From Dysgonomonas sp. Marseille-P4361 (GTDB lineage: Bacteria > Bacteroidota > Bacteroidia > Bacteroidales > Dysgonomonadaceae), in assembly GCF_900343125.1 (NCBI RefSeq), contig NZ_OPYL01000002.1:496001-560000 (forward strand): a stretch of 64,000 nucleotides of DNA, given 5' to 3'. Of this stretch, positions 9,723 through 18,886 are shown in pieces. The notes beneath the pieces were generated by a model, which had not been told where the DNA came from, ran no database searches, and saw only the letters and a program-made list of their open reading frames with translations. The translations under genes were made by a program, and so were the position numbers. The stretch's first letter is position 1. Every line of letters begins with the position of its first letter.

Positions 9723-10160
9723 TTATTTTCCAAAGATACTCCCTATGGCATCCAATAGTCCTCCTTTTTTACCACCCGACACAGATTCTATGATAGAGCC
9801 AATATCGAATGAGTCTCCTGAGTCATTGTTTTTTTGAGAAATCATGCTCATTACAGCAGGGATAACAGTTGTAGCAATAGTATTGGCTACACCTTTACTT
9901 AGTCCCACTTTTTCGATGAGGGAAGATATTACAGATGTTTGGATGGAATCAGTAAGTGAATTACTCGCTTTAGAATCTCCGGTAAACATTCCGATCAGGT
10001 CAGATACATTTCCTCCACTAAGCTGGTTTTTGATACCATCAACAATACTCGAAGTAGTAGTTTCTATAGCTGCCTCTTTTTTGTCTGCAGGTACATCCGC
10101 ATTGTTTGTAATGCTCTTAAGAGCTTCTTCTTTTACAAGATTAATAATACTGTCTAGCAT
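9723..10160 (-). CDS. DUF937-like protein
   Basis: A 145-residue soluble, helical protein beginning MLDSIINLVKEEALKSI and ending GGLLDAIGSIFGK, with repeated Gly-rich segments (LSGGNVSDLIGMF, SGGKKGGLLDAIG). I associate this pattern with the DUF937/YidB-like family of unknown function. It has no signal peptide or membrane segment. It is convergent with the GDPD gene and lies downstream of the HAD gene on the same strand, but separated from it by 76 bases. Confidence 0.6.
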   Translation of the reverse strand: MLDSIINLVKEEALKSITNNADVPADKKEAAIETTTSSIVDGIKNQLSGGNVSDLIGMFTGDSKASNSLTDSIQTSVISSLIEKVGLSKGVANTIATTVIPAVMSMISQKNNDSGDSFDIGSIIESVSGGKKGGLLDAIGSIFGK

Positions 10161-10236
10161 AATTTGAAAATTAAATTTGTGATAAGATTCTAACGTTTAA
10201 ATATTTATTTTGTTTAATGCAAGATACGGATATTTT

Positions 10237-10971
10237 CTATAGGGCAATAATATTGTTGTATAAATTTTCCCATTCATTATAAAGAGACTCCATCGAAGGT
10301 AAAACAATATTGGCTCCGGCATCCCACAATACTTTATCATCTATTGGACCTGTATTTATGGCAACGGTGAAAACACCTGCAGCAACAGCCGACTCAACTC
10401 CTCTTGGCGCATTTTCTATAACAATAGCCTGATTGGGTTTCAGATTTCCAGATTTCTCCAGACCCATTAAGTATGGTTCGGGATGAGGTTTTCCGTGCTT
10501 AACATCAAATGCAGTTACCATACACTTAGGATCAAATAATTCAGGGAAACTATCGTTGATTTTATTGATTAGCGTAGGTTGTCCCGATCCAGTAACAACA
10601 ACACATTTCAAACCACTATTATGAACTTTCTTTACAAAATCATATGCATAAGGGATAAGACTTCCGTCATTGTATTTCACGAACAGTTCCGTTTTTCTTT
10701 TATACATCTGTTCCTTTTCTTCATCAGTTGCATCTCTTCCTCTTTCTCTTTTCATGATATGATTTATGGTATTGCGTCCTACCATTCCTTCATATAGGTA
10801 AAATTCTTCGGTAGTACTTGCCAGATTGAAATCATCCATTGTTTCTTTCCACGATTTGGCATGCCATTTCATAGAGTCGAACAGAACACCATCCATATCG
10901 AATAGAACAGCTTTAAGATCGAAATGAGACAGGTCATGTTTGTTCAAATAGTCTTTTAAAATAGTAATCAT
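10237..10971 (-). CDS. HAD-superfamily phosphatase, beta-phosphoglucomutase-like
   Basis: A 244-residue HAD subfamily IA protein. Motif I is VLFDMDGVLFDS (nucleophile and acid Asp, about residues 25 and 27), motif II VVVTGSG, motif III Lys in KHGKPHPEPY, and motif IV VIENAPRGVESAVAAG. The alpha-helical cap between motifs I and II is present. The family includes beta-phosphoglucomutases and sugar-phosphate phosphatases, and the substrate is not determined by sequence. A minus-strand -7 element TATATTTG lies at 11004-10997. Confidence 0.85.
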   Translation of the reverse strand: MITILKDYLNKHDLSHFDLKAVLFDMDGVLFDSMKWHAKSWKETMDDFNLASTTEEFYLYEGMVGRNTINHIMKRERGRDATDEEKEQMYKRKTELFVKYNDGSLIPYAYDFVKKVHNSGLKCVVVTGSGQPTLINKINDSFPELFDPKCMVTAFDVKHGKPHPEPYLMGLEKSGNLKPNQAIVIENAPRGVESAVAAGVFTVAINTGPIDDKVLWDAGANIVLPSMESLYNEWENLYNNIIAL

Positions 10972-11069
10972 TATTATGGATCTATAATATTGTCTGCAAA
11001 TATAGGGATATATTTTTAAAACAGGAGGTTGTTAATTTGATACAGAAAAACAAAAAATAAATCATTTTA

Positions 11070-11100
11070 TTTGTATTTGTGAAAAAATGGAATAACTTTG
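11070..11100 (+). promoter_or_regulatory. Promoter of the leucine operon
   Basis: TTTG (11070-11073), a 19-base spacer, and TAACTTTG (11093-11100) match the Bacteroidetes TTTG-N19-21-TAnnTTTG consensus. Predicted start of transcription is about 11107, 16 bases before the leader-peptide ATG. Confidence 0.7.
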
Positions 11101-11122
11101 TCAATTGTATAATTGAAACGAT

Positions 11123-11200
11123 ATGTCAACTCATAGTAATATTATTCTTAGCTCACTCATTATCCTCTGGAAAAACTTTGGGGTGAGTATTGCTATGTAG
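11123..11200 (+). CDS. Branched-chain amino-acid leader peptide (attenuator)
   Basis: A 25-codon reading frame, ATG 11123 to TAG 11198-11200, reads MSTHSNIILSSLIILWKNFG then VSIAM. Nine of 25 codons are branched-chain: five Ile, three Leu, one Val, clustered as Ile-Ile-Leu (11141-11149) and Leu-Ile-Ile-Leu (11156-11167). It sits between a promoter and an intrinsic terminator directly ahead of leuA. The codon content and position are those of leader peptides in which ribosome stalling on scarce charged tRNA-Leu/Ile lifts termination. It has no other visible function. Translation is inferred. Confidence 0.75.
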   Translation: MSTHSNIILSSLIILWKNFGVSIAM

Positions 11201-11263
11201 TTACTAGTATAAAGGATAAAGCAAAGCCTTTCTCACTCTTAGGTAGATGAGAAAGGCTTTTTT
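11151..11263 (+). promoter_or_regulatory. Transcription attenuator of the leu operon (alternative hairpins)
   Basis: GCTCACTC (11151-11158, inside the leader codons) can pair with GGGTGAGT (11181-11188). GGGGTGAG (11180-11187) can instead pair with CTCACTCT (11232-11239), extended imperfectly by 11189-11197 with 11222-11230; this blocks the terminator. The terminator is AAAGCCTTTCTCA (11223-11235) with TGAGAAAGGCTTT (11248-11260), 13 perfect pairs, then T to 11263. A ribosome stalled at the Leu-Ile-Ile-Leu codons would cover the first CTCACTC and free GGGTGAG for the antiterminator; one reaching the stop codon would cover GGGTGAG and allow termination. Confidence 0.75.
11223..11263 (+). terminator. 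Attenuator terminator ahead of leuA
   Basis: A 13-bp perfect stem with a 12-base loop followed by TTTTTT, 40 bases upstream of the leuA ATG and in the same transcription direction. A terminator at this place makes sense only as a conditional one. Confidence 0.85.
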
Positions 11264-11303
11264 GTTTGATATAAATTAAATATTAATATAATAATAAAGT
11301 GTT

Positions 11304-12794
11304 ATGGACAAATTATTTATTTTCGACACCACATTGAGAGATGGAGAACAAGTTCCTGGTTGCCAGTTGAATACAATTGAGAAAATTGAGGTAGCTAAAG
11401 CACTCGAATCGCTCGGTGTTGATGTAATCGAAGCAGGATTTCCGGTTTCAAGTCCAGGAGACTTTAATTCCGTAGTGGAAATCTCCAAAGCTGTTACATG
11501 GCCTACAATATGTGCATTGACCCGTGCGGTAGAAAAAGATATAGAAGTAGCAGCCGAAGCGCTTAAATATGCTAAGAATAAGCGTATACATACGGGTATA
11601 GGTACTTCGGAGTATCACATAAAATATAAATTCAATTCTACACAAGACGAAATTATAGAAAGAGCTATAGCAGCGGTGAAATATGCGAAACGTTTTGTAG
11701 AAGATGTTGAATTTTATGCCGAAGATGCAGGTCGTACCGATAATGAATATTTAGCTCGTGTTGTTCAGGCTGTAATTAATGCAGGGGCAACAGTGGTCAA
11801 TATTCCGGATACTACTGGCTATTGCCTTCCTACTGAATATGGAGCAAAAATTAAATATTTGATAGATAATGTGGATATGAAGAAAGCGATTCTTTCTACA
11901 CACTGTCATCAAGATTTAGGTATGGCTACAGCTAACTCTATCATGGGAGTATTAAATGGAGCCCGTCAGGTAGAAGTTACAATCAACGGAATAGGGGAGC
12001 GTGCCGGAAATACATCTTTGGAAGAAGTGGTAATGGCAATCAAGAGCCACAAAGAATTGAATATTGAGACTAATATCAATACTCAGCGAATCTATCCTAC
12101 AAGCCGTATGATTTCAAGCCTAATGAATATGCCAGTACAGCCTAATAAGGCAATTGTGGGGCGCAATGCATTTGCACACTCTTCAGGTATTCATCAGGAT
12201 GGCGTGTTGAAAAATCTATCAACTTACGAAATTATTGATCCGAAAGAAGTTGGTATTGATGATAATGCAATTGTATTAACTGCACGTAGTGGACGCGCGG
12301 CATTGAAGAATAGACTAAACTTACTGAATATAGAAGTTACCGAAGATCAGCTTGCTGAAATTTACCAACGTTTCCTTGAATTGGCAGATAAGAAGAAAGA
12401 TATAACAGATGAAGATATCTTAATCTTGGCAGGAAAAGAAACAAATCAGATGCATCGTATCAAACTTGATTTTATGCAGGTAACTTCAGGTATCGGTGTA
12501 AAATGTATAGGTGTAGTCGGTTTGGATATTGCAGGGGAGAAATTCCAGGCATCGGCCACCGGTAATGGTCCGGTAGATGCAGGGATTAAGGCTGTAAAAG
12601 AAATCATAAAACGACAAATGGTTATCGAGGAATTCCTTATTCAGGCTATAAACAAAGGTAGTGATGATACAGGAAAAGTACATATGCAGGTATCGCACGA
12701 GGGAGTTATTTATTACGGTTTCTCGGCAAATACAGATATAGTTGTAGCTTCTGTTGAGGCATTTATCAACGCAGTCAATAAATTCACGATTTAA
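11304..12794 (+). CDS. leuA: 2-isopropylmalate synthase
   Basis: A 496-residue cytoplasmic enzyme that condenses acetyl-CoA with 2-oxoisovalerate, the first committed step of leucine synthesis. The DRE-TIM barrel starts [19 protein letters not shown], continues with [12 protein letters not shown], the metal-binding HCHQDLGMA and [13 protein letters not shown], and HSSGIHQDG. The C-terminal allosteric domain for leucine feedback (about residues 380-496) is complete, ending in the [17 protein letters not shown] helix. First gene of the leu cluster, 40 bases after the attenuator terminator; 34 bases separate it from leuC. Confidence 0.96.
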   Translation: MDKLFIFDTTLRDGEQVPGCQLNTIEKIEVAKALESLGVDVIEAGFPVSSPGDFNSVVEISKAVTWPTICALTRAVEKDIEVAAEALKYAKNKRIHTGIGTSEYHIKYKFNSTQDEIIERAIAAVKYAKRFVEDVEFYAEDAGRTDNEYLARVVQAVINAGATVVNIPDTTGYCLPTEYGAKIKYLIDNVDMKKAILSTHCHQDLGMATANSIMGVLNGARQVEVTINGIGERAGNTSLEEVVMAIKSHKELNIETNINTQRIYPTSRMISSLMNMPVQPNKAIVGRNAFAHSSGIHQDGVLKNLSTYEIIDPKEVGIDDNAIVLTARSGRAALKNRLNLLNIEVTEDQLAEIYQRFLELADKKKDITDEDILILAGKETNQMHRIKLDFMQVTSGIGVKCIGVVGLDIAGEKFQASATGNGPVDAGIKAVKEIIKRQMVIEEFLIQAINKGSDDTGKVHMQVSHEGVIYYGFSANTDIVVASVEAFINAVNKFTI

Positions 12795-12828
12795 TTAGAG
12801 TATAAAAATAAAAGAAGAAATATAGTAT

Positions 12829-14223
12829 ATGAAAACATTATTCGACAAAATATGGGATGCACATACCGTGTCATCTGTAGAAAATGGGCCTACGCAGTTG
12901 TATATAGATCGTCATTTTTGTCATGAAGTGACAAGCCCTCAAGCTTTCAATGGGTTAAGAACAAGGGGTTTGAAAGTGTTTCGCCCAGATAGGACAACAA
13001 TAACAGCAGACCATAATACACCGACTATAAATCAGGATCAACCTATAAAGGATGCCATTTCAAAGAATCAATTGGATACCTTATCTAAAAATGCAGAGGA
13101 GTTTGGAATAAAAATGTTTTATCCTTTAGGTCATCAAAAGAATGGTGTTGTTCATATCATTGGACCTGAGAATGGTTTTACTCAACCTGGGATGACTATT
13201 GTTTGTGGCGATAGCCATACCTCTACACATGGAGCTTTTGGTGCTATCGCTTTCGGTATTGGTACTAGCGAGGTGGAAATGGTATTAGCTTCTCAATGTA
13301 TTTTGCAAACCCGTCCTAAAACGATGCGCATAACCTTTAACGGAAAATTAAGGGAAGGTGTGACAGCTAAAGACTTGGCTCTTTACATGATCTCTAAATT
13401 GACAACTGGAGGAGCAACAGGCTATTTTGTCGAATATGCGGGAGAAGCTGTTCGCAATATGTCGATGGAAGAGCGTATGACTCTTTGTAACTTAAGTATT
13501 GAAATGGGTGCTCGCGGAGGATTAGTTGCTCCGGATGAAACTACATTTGCTTATGTTAAAGGTCGAGAATTTGCTCCTAAAGGTGAGGAATGGGATAAAG
13601 CACTAGCCTATTGGAAAACGTTGAAAACGGATGAAGGTGCTAAATTTGATAAAGAACTAAGCTTTGATGCAGCGGACATACAACCAATGATCACTTATGG
13701 AACCAATCCTGGTATGGGAATGGCTATAAATGATACAATCCCAACCCTTGAAGATATTGATGAAGCAGGTCGTATATCTTTCCAAAAATCGATGGATTAT
13801 ATGGGCTTCAAACCGGGAGAAAAAGTTGAAGGGAAATCAATCGACTATGTTTTCTTAGGCAGTTGTACCAATGGTCGTATTGAAGATTTTCGTATGTTTG
13901 CTAACTTTGTAAAAGGAAAGAAAAAAGCTGATAACGTTGTTGCTTGGTTAGTTCCAGGGAGCTGGATGGTAGAAAAACAGATTCGTGAAGAAGGTTTATA
14001 TGATATCCTAAAAGACGCAGGCTTTGAACTTCGTCAACCGGGTTGTTCTGCATGTTTAGCTATGAATGACGATAAAGTTCCTGCAGGAAAATATGCAGTA
14101 TCTACATCGAATCGTAATTTTGAAGGACGTCAAGGACCAGGTGCACGCACTATATTGGCAGGTCCTTTGGTAGCTGCTGCTGCTGCCGTGACCGGGAAAA
14201 TAACAGATCCTCGTAATTTCTAA
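12829..14223 (+). CDS. leuC: 3-isopropylmalate dehydratase large subunit
   Basis: A 464-residue aconitase-family protein that isomerises 2- to 3-isopropylmalate with LeuD. The [4Fe-4S] ligands are visible: Cys346 in [11 protein letters not shown] and Cys406 and Cys409 in [11 protein letters not shown]. The N-terminus ([27 protein letters not shown]) and [19 protein letters not shown] are typical. It lies between leuA and leuD with short gaps and should act in the same transcript. Confidence 0.97.
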   Translation: MKTLFDKIWDAHTVSSVENGPTQLYIDRHFCHEVTSPQAFNGLRTRGLKVFRPDRTTITADHNTPTINQDQPIKDAISKNQLDTLSKNAEEFGIKMFYPLGHQKNGVVHIIGPENGFTQPGMTIVCGDSHTSTHGAFGAIAFGIGTSEVEMVLASQCILQTRPKTMRITFNGKLREGVTAKDLALYMISKLTTGGATGYFVEYAGEAVRNMSMEERMTLCNLSIEMGARGGLVAPDETTFAYVKGREFAPKGEEWDKALAYWKTLKTDEGAKFDKELSFDAADIQPMITYGTNPGMGMAINDTIPTLEDIDEAGRISFQKSMDYMGFKPGEKVEGKSIDYVFLGSCTNGRIEDFRMFANFVKGKKKADNVVAWLVPGSWMVEKQIREEGLYDILKDAGFELRQPGCSACLAMNDDKVPAGKYAVSTSNRNFEGRQGPGARTILAGPLVAAAAAVTGKITDPRNF

Positions 14224-14242
14224 CCATCAAAAACAAATAAAA

Positions 14243-14836
14243 ATGGAAAAATTTCAAACATTAACATCAACATATGTACCTCTACCAATCGAGAATGTAG
14301 ATACAGATCAAATTATACCTGCACGTTTCCTTAAAGCAACAAATAAGGATGGTTTTGGAGATAATCTCTTTGCAGACTGGAGATATAATAAGGATGGAAG
14401 TCCGAAAGAAGACTTTGTCTTAAATAATCCTACCTACAGTGGTGAGATCTTGGTTGCAGGAAAAAATTTTGGTAGCGGATCGAGTAGGGAACATGCTGCA
14501 TGGGCAGTAGCAGGATATGGATTTAAGGCTGTGGTATCTAGTTTTTTCGCTGATATTTTCAAAAATAATGCATTGAACAACGGGGTTCTTCCTGTAATCG
14601 TTTCTCCAGAGTTTCTATCTGAAATATTTAACAGTGTAAATAATAATCCGAAGTCAACATTGACAATCGATCTTGAAAAGCAAACTATAACGAATAACGA
14701 AACAGATAAGACTGAAAACTTCGAGATCAACCCTTATAAAAAAGAATGTTTGTTGATGGGGTTAGATGATATTGATTATTTATTATCTAAAAAAGACCTG
14801 ACCACGAAATTTGAAGAAGAACGTTCATTTCAATAA
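14243..14836 (+). CDS. leuD: 3-isopropylmalate dehydratase small subunit
   Basis: A 197-residue swivel-domain partner of LeuC. It has the characteristic [14 protein letters not shown] near the N-terminus and [16 protein letters not shown] followed by [18 protein letters not shown]. Length is normal for the family. It starts 19 bases after leuC and ends 14 bases before the GH127 gene, so the operon appears to read straight into the glycosidase. Confidence 0.97.
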   Translation: MEKFQTLTSTYVPLPIENVDTDQIIPARFLKATNKDGFGDNLFADWRYNKDGSPKEDFVLNNPTYSGEILVAGKNFGSGSSREHAAWAVAGYGFKAVVSSFFADIFKNNALNNGVLPVIVSPEFLSEIFNSVNNNPKSTLTIDLEKQTITNNETDKTENFEINPYKKECLLMGLDDIDYLLSKKDLTTKFEEERSFQ

Positions 14837-14850
14837 GACATATTGTATCT

Positions 14851-17316
14851 ATGAATAGAAAAATACTATCTCTCTTTTGTTTACTGGGAATAGCTACGCT
14901 AAGCAGTCATTCCCAGCAACTGATTCCAGTATCTTTTGACAAAGTAAACCTTCATGATGAGTTTTGGAGTAATCGGATAAAACTACAGAAGGACGTTTTA
15001 GTGCCTGTCGCTTTTGATCGTACAGAGATAGCTGTTGAGGACCTTAGGCGTACAGCAAATTATTTGAAAGGCACAGAAAGTCCGCTACCATCCGATAGCA
15101 GATTTAGCACATCCGATCTTTTTAAGGTGATAGAGGGTGCTGCTTATCTCTTGAAGATGGAAAGAGATACTAAGCTAGAGAAGCAAATAGATGATATAGC
15201 TGTTATAATTGCAGAAGCTCAACAAAAAGACGGATATTTATATCCTCCACACATAACAGGATCATACAAGACTGCTCCTCTGTGGGGTGGTGCCGGAATG
15301 GGAGATAAACCCTATTCATGGGTAGTCCATAGTCATGAATTATATAATGTCGGACATTTGTATGAAGCAGCTGCTGCCTATTATCAGGCAACAGGAAAGA
15401 GGAATCTTCTTGATATTGCAGAGAAGAGTGCTAAACATATAAACAAAGTATTCTTCGAGGGTGATCCGAATTATAATAATGGAATTCCTGTCAATCAGGC
15501 TCCGGGGCACCAAGAGATAGAATTAGCTTTGGTAAAACTCTATCGTGTAACAAACAACCCTCTTTATCTTGATATGGCAAAGAAATTTGTTGATGTTAGA
15601 GGCGTAACTTATATTCCCGATGGAGAAGGAACTATGTCTCCTGAATATGCTCAACAGCATGCACCCGTTAGAGAGCAAGATGAAGCGGTAGGACACTCGG
15701 TTCGTGCAGTTTATCTTTATTCAGCTATGGCAGATGTAGGGGCTCAGACTAATGATCCTACACTAAGTCCTGCTCTTGATGAGATTTGGCACAATATTGT
15801 CGATACGCGTATGCATATTACGGGAGGATTGGGAGCTATTCATGGCATTGAAGGCTTTGGTCCAGAATATGAATTACCGAATAAAGAAGCATATAATGAG
15901 ACTTGTGCCGCTGTAGGTAATGTGTTTTTCAATCATCGCATGTTCTTATTAGAGAAAGATGGGAAATATATGGATGTGGCTGAGGTTTCATTGTTGAATA
16001 ATGTATTGGCGGGAGTGAACCTTGAAGGGAATAAATTCTTTTATGTCAATCCTCTCGAATCTTCAGGTATGGTCGATCGTTCTCATTGGTTTGGAACAGC
16101 TTGTTGCCCTACCAATATGGCGCGTTTGGTACCTCAGGTTTCGGGTCTGATGTATGCTCATACTGATAATGAAATTTATTGTGCTTTTTATACAGGGAGT
16201 TCTACTGACTTTGAACTAAAATCAGGAAAAGTTTCATTGGTTCAAGAGACGGAATATCCTTTTGATGAAACTATTAAAATAACAGTCAATCCTGAGAAAC
16301 AGAATCAAAAGTTCGCGCTCAAAATGAGAATTCCTACATGGACAGGATCTCAATTTGTACCGGGTAAACTGTATAATTATATAGACAATAATGTACAGAG
16401 ATGGGAGGTTAATATTAATGGGAAGAAACAAAATGATCTTTTATTAGATAAAGGTTTTCTTTCTATCAATAGAAAGTGGAAAAAAGGAGATGTGGTAGAA
16501 CTAAGATTGCCTATGCCGGTTCGTTATTCTCATGCAATAGAGGAAGTAAAAGCAGATAACGGACGTGTTGCTATCACTCGTGGTCCATTAGTGTATTGTG
16601 CTGAAGGTATAGATAATGAAGGAGGTACAGATCGCTATTTTATTGAAAATATAGAAGCTAATCCAGTAATAACTAAGGAAAAGTCGAGTCTATTAAAAGG
16701 GATAGATTTTATAAAAGGTATTCCAGCTAAATATCTCGATAATAAGGGTGTTGTGCATGAGTCTGAATTAACATTAGTTCCCTACTATGCATGGAATAAT
16801 AGAGGTGTTTCTTCTATGAATATCTGGTTTGCAGAGAGTGAGGATGTTGCTAAACAAGGACTGAACTTTATGCCTTTAATCTTATCAGACGTTAAAGCTT
16901 CGCATACGAATGGAGGTGAGGATGTATTATCTATTGTAAATGGAAAATACCCAAAACATTCATTCGATAATGAAATTGAACGTTGGACTTCATGGAATCA
17001 AAAAGGCAAAAAACAATCGATTGATTTTACATTTGAAAAACCAACAGATCTGAAAGCTTTTTCTGTCTACTGGTATGATGATAAAGGTGGTGTTCAGATT
17101 CCAGAATCGTGGAATTTAGAATTTAAGGATAATAATGGAGATTGGAAAGCTTTTCCTCTCTATTCTACAGACTCTTATAGTCTGCTGAAAGATCAATTTA
17201 ATTTGGTTCATTCCGATGGAGACTCTTTCATAATAAAGGAGCTTCGTCTTAATATGACACCTAAAAAAGATAATGCAGTAGGAGTTTTGCAAGTAAAATT
17301 TGATACAGCTAACTAG
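14851..17316 (+). CDS. GH127-like (DUF1680) glycosidase, exported
   Basis: An 821-residue protein with a signal peptide (about residues 1-21, ending SSHSQ) and a long six-hairpin (alpha/alpha)6-type catalytic region. The zinc-thiolate and nucleophile residues known from the beta-L-arabinofuranosidase HypBA1 have counterparts: Glu350 and Cys352 in YNETCAAVGN and Cys418-Cys419 in GTACCPTNMARL. The C-terminal 130 residues (NGKYPKHSFDNEIERWTSW onward) look like a discoidin-type carbohydrate-binding domain. The expected activity is cleavage of beta-L-arabinofuranosides, but the family also has other specificities. Oddly, it lies inside the leucine operon, 14 bases after leuD and 30 before the second synthase. 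Confidence 0.88.
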   Translation: MNRKILSLFCLLGIATLSSHSQQLIPVSFDKVNLHDEFWSNRIKLQKDVLVPVAFDRTEIAVEDLRRTANYLKGTESPLPSDSRFSTSDLFKVIEGAAYLLKMERDTKLEKQIDDIAVIIAEAQQKDGYLYPPHITGSYKTAPLWGGAGMGDKPYSWVVHSHELYNVGHLYEAAAAYYQATGKRNLLDIAEKSAKHINKVFFEGDPNYNNGIPVNQAPGHQEIELALVKLYRVTNNPLYLDMAKKFVDVRGVTYIPDGEGTMSPEYAQQHAPVREQDEAVGHSVRAVYLYSAMADVGAQTNDPTLSPALDEIWHNIVDTRMHITGGLGAIHGIEGFGPEYELPNKEAYNETCAAVGNVFFNHRMFLLEKDGKYMDVAEVSLLNNVLAGVNLEGNKFFYVNPLESSGMVDRSHWFGTACCPTNMARLVPQVSGLMYAHTDNEIYCAFYTGSSTDFELKSGKVSLVQETEYPFDETIKITVNPEKQNQKFALKMRIPTWTGSQFVPGKLYNYIDNNVQRWEVNINGKKQNDLLLDKGFLSINRKWKKGDVVELRLPMPVRYSHAIEEVKADNGRVAITRGPLVYCAEGIDNEGGTDRYFIENIEANPVITKEKSSLLKGIDFIKGIPAKYLDNKGVVHESELTLVPYYAWNNRGVSSMNIWFAESEDVAKQGLNFMPLILSDVKASHTNGGEDVLSIVNGKYPKHSFDNEIERWTSWNQKGKKQSIDFTFEKPTDLKAFSVYWYDDKGGVQIPESWNLEFKDNNGDWKAFPLYSTDSYSLLKDQFNLVHSDGDSFIIKELRLNMTPKKDNAVGVLQVKFDTAN

Positions 17317-17346
17317 TTACTGGTATCGTTTCAAAAAGAAAAGCCT

Positions 17347-18855
17347 ATGATAGAAATAATGGATACAACCCTTCGTGATGGAGAACAAACAGCTACAGTT
17401 TCGTTCTCTACACAAGAGAAGATGAGCATAACATACTTACTCGTTGAACTGGGGGTTAATCGTATAGAGATTACTTCAGCACGGGTATCGGAGGGCGAAT
17501 TTGAGGCAGTCAAGAAAATTGCGGATTGGGCTCGCCAAACTGATAATATAGATAAGATTGAGATTCTAGGTTTTATAGATAAAGGGCAGTCTGTAGATTG
17601 GATAAAAAAAGCTGGTTGCAAGACTATAAACCTGCTGACAAAAGGCTCTTATAAGCATGTAACAGAACAGCTCAGAAAGACTCCGGAGCAACATTTGGAA
17701 GATATAAAACGAGAGGTTTTGTATGCGAATGAGTCAGGCATTACAGTTAATATATACTTGGAAGATTGGTCGAATGGAATTATACATTCCGAAGACTATG
17801 TCTATTTCTTGATGGATGGACTGAAAGATTTACCTATCAAACGATTTATGCTTCCCGATACATTGGGAATTTTAAATCCGCATAGTACGTGGAGAACTTG
17901 TCGTAGAATGATCAGTCGCTATCCTGATCTCCATTTCGATTTTCATGCACATAATGATTATGATTTGGCGGTAGCCAATACGATGGTTGCAGCCGAGGTA
18001 GGAGTGAAGGGTATTCATACGACGATGAATGGTCTTGGAGAACGTGCTGGTAACGCTTCATTAGCAAGTGTTATAGCCGTATTTCACGATCAGTTAAATC
18101 TGAAAACATCTATCAAAGAGGAATCTATCAATATGGTAAGTCGTATGGTAGAGTCTTATTCGGGGCAGGTCATCTCAGCAAATCAACCTATTGTAGGAGA
18201 AAATGTCTTTACTCAATGTGCCGGAATTCATGCAGATGGAGACAATAAAAATAATCTGTATTTCAACGAGTTGTTTCCGGAACGCTTTGGGCGTATTCGC
18301 GAATATGCATTAGGAAAGCTTTCGGGTAAAGCGAATATTCGTAAGAATATCGAGGCCTTAGGTATCGATTTAGATGAGCCAGATATGCTGAAAGTTACCA
18401 ATCGTGTAACGGAATTAGGAGATAAAAAAGAAATTATAACTCAAGATGATCTTCCATACATTATTGCAGATGTCCTGAAAAATAATGAAAAAGAGAAACG
18501 TATCAAGATACTCTCTTTTGCTTTTGTATTGACTAAAGGATTACGACCTACTGCAACCGTAAAAATAGAGATAGATGGACAAGAACATGAGTGGACAGCT
18601 CCGGGAGATGGACAATACCATGCATTTTCGAAGGCTCTCTATAAAATATATACACGTCTGAATAAACCAACACCGACATTAACGAACTATACGGTTTATA
18701 TTCCACCAGGAGGACGTACTGATGCTTTAGTGCAGACTGTTATAACTTGGGAGTTCAAAGGAAAAACCTTTAAAACAAGAGGTCTTGATGCCGACCAGAC
18801 AGAGGCTGCTGTAAAAGCAACAGAAAAGATGTTGAATATTATAGAAGATATGTAA
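17347..18855 (+). CDS. Second LeuA/CimA-family synthase, candidate (R)-citramalate synthase
   Basis: A 502-residue DRE-TIM metallolyase with a C-terminal LeuA-type regulatory domain (about 385-502, ending TEAAVKATEKMLNIIEDM). The barrel begins [19 protein letters not shown] and has HAHNDYDLAVAN and GLGERAGNASLASV. Its substrate region differs from LeuA: IEITSARVSEGEF replaces [12 protein letters not shown]. In Bacteroidales a second synthase of this kind commonly sits with leuACDB. Citramalate synthase (acetyl-CoA plus pyruvate, feeding isoleucine through LeuCD and LeuB) is my preferred reading, but the sequence does not prove it; a second isopropylmalate synthase is the alternative. Confidence 0.75.
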   Translation: MIEIMDTTLRDGEQTATVSFSTQEKMSITYLLVELGVNRIEITSARVSEGEFEAVKKIADWARQTDNIDKIEILGFIDKGQSVDWIKKAGCKTINLLTKGSYKHVTEQLRKTPEQHLEDIKREVLYANESGITVNIYLEDWSNGIIHSEDYVYFLMDGLKDLPIKRFMLPDTLGILNPHSTWRTCRRMISRYPDLHFDFHAHNDYDLAVANTMVAAEVGVKGIHTTMNGLGERAGNASLASVIAVFHDQLNLKTSIKEESINMVSRMVESYSGQVISANQPIVGENVFTQCAGIHADGDNKNNLYFNELFPERFGRIREYALGKLSGKANIRKNIEALGIDLDEPDMLKVTNRVTELGDKKEIITQDDLPYIIADVLKNNEKEKRIKILSFAFVLTKGLRPTATVKIEIDGQEHEWTAPGDGQYHAFSKALYKIYTRLNKPTPTLTNYTVYIPPGGRTDALVQTVITWEFKGKTFKTRGLDADQTEAAVKATEKMLNIIEDM

Positions 18856-18886
18856 GGAATATCAAGTATAGTTTTGGATAATTAAT

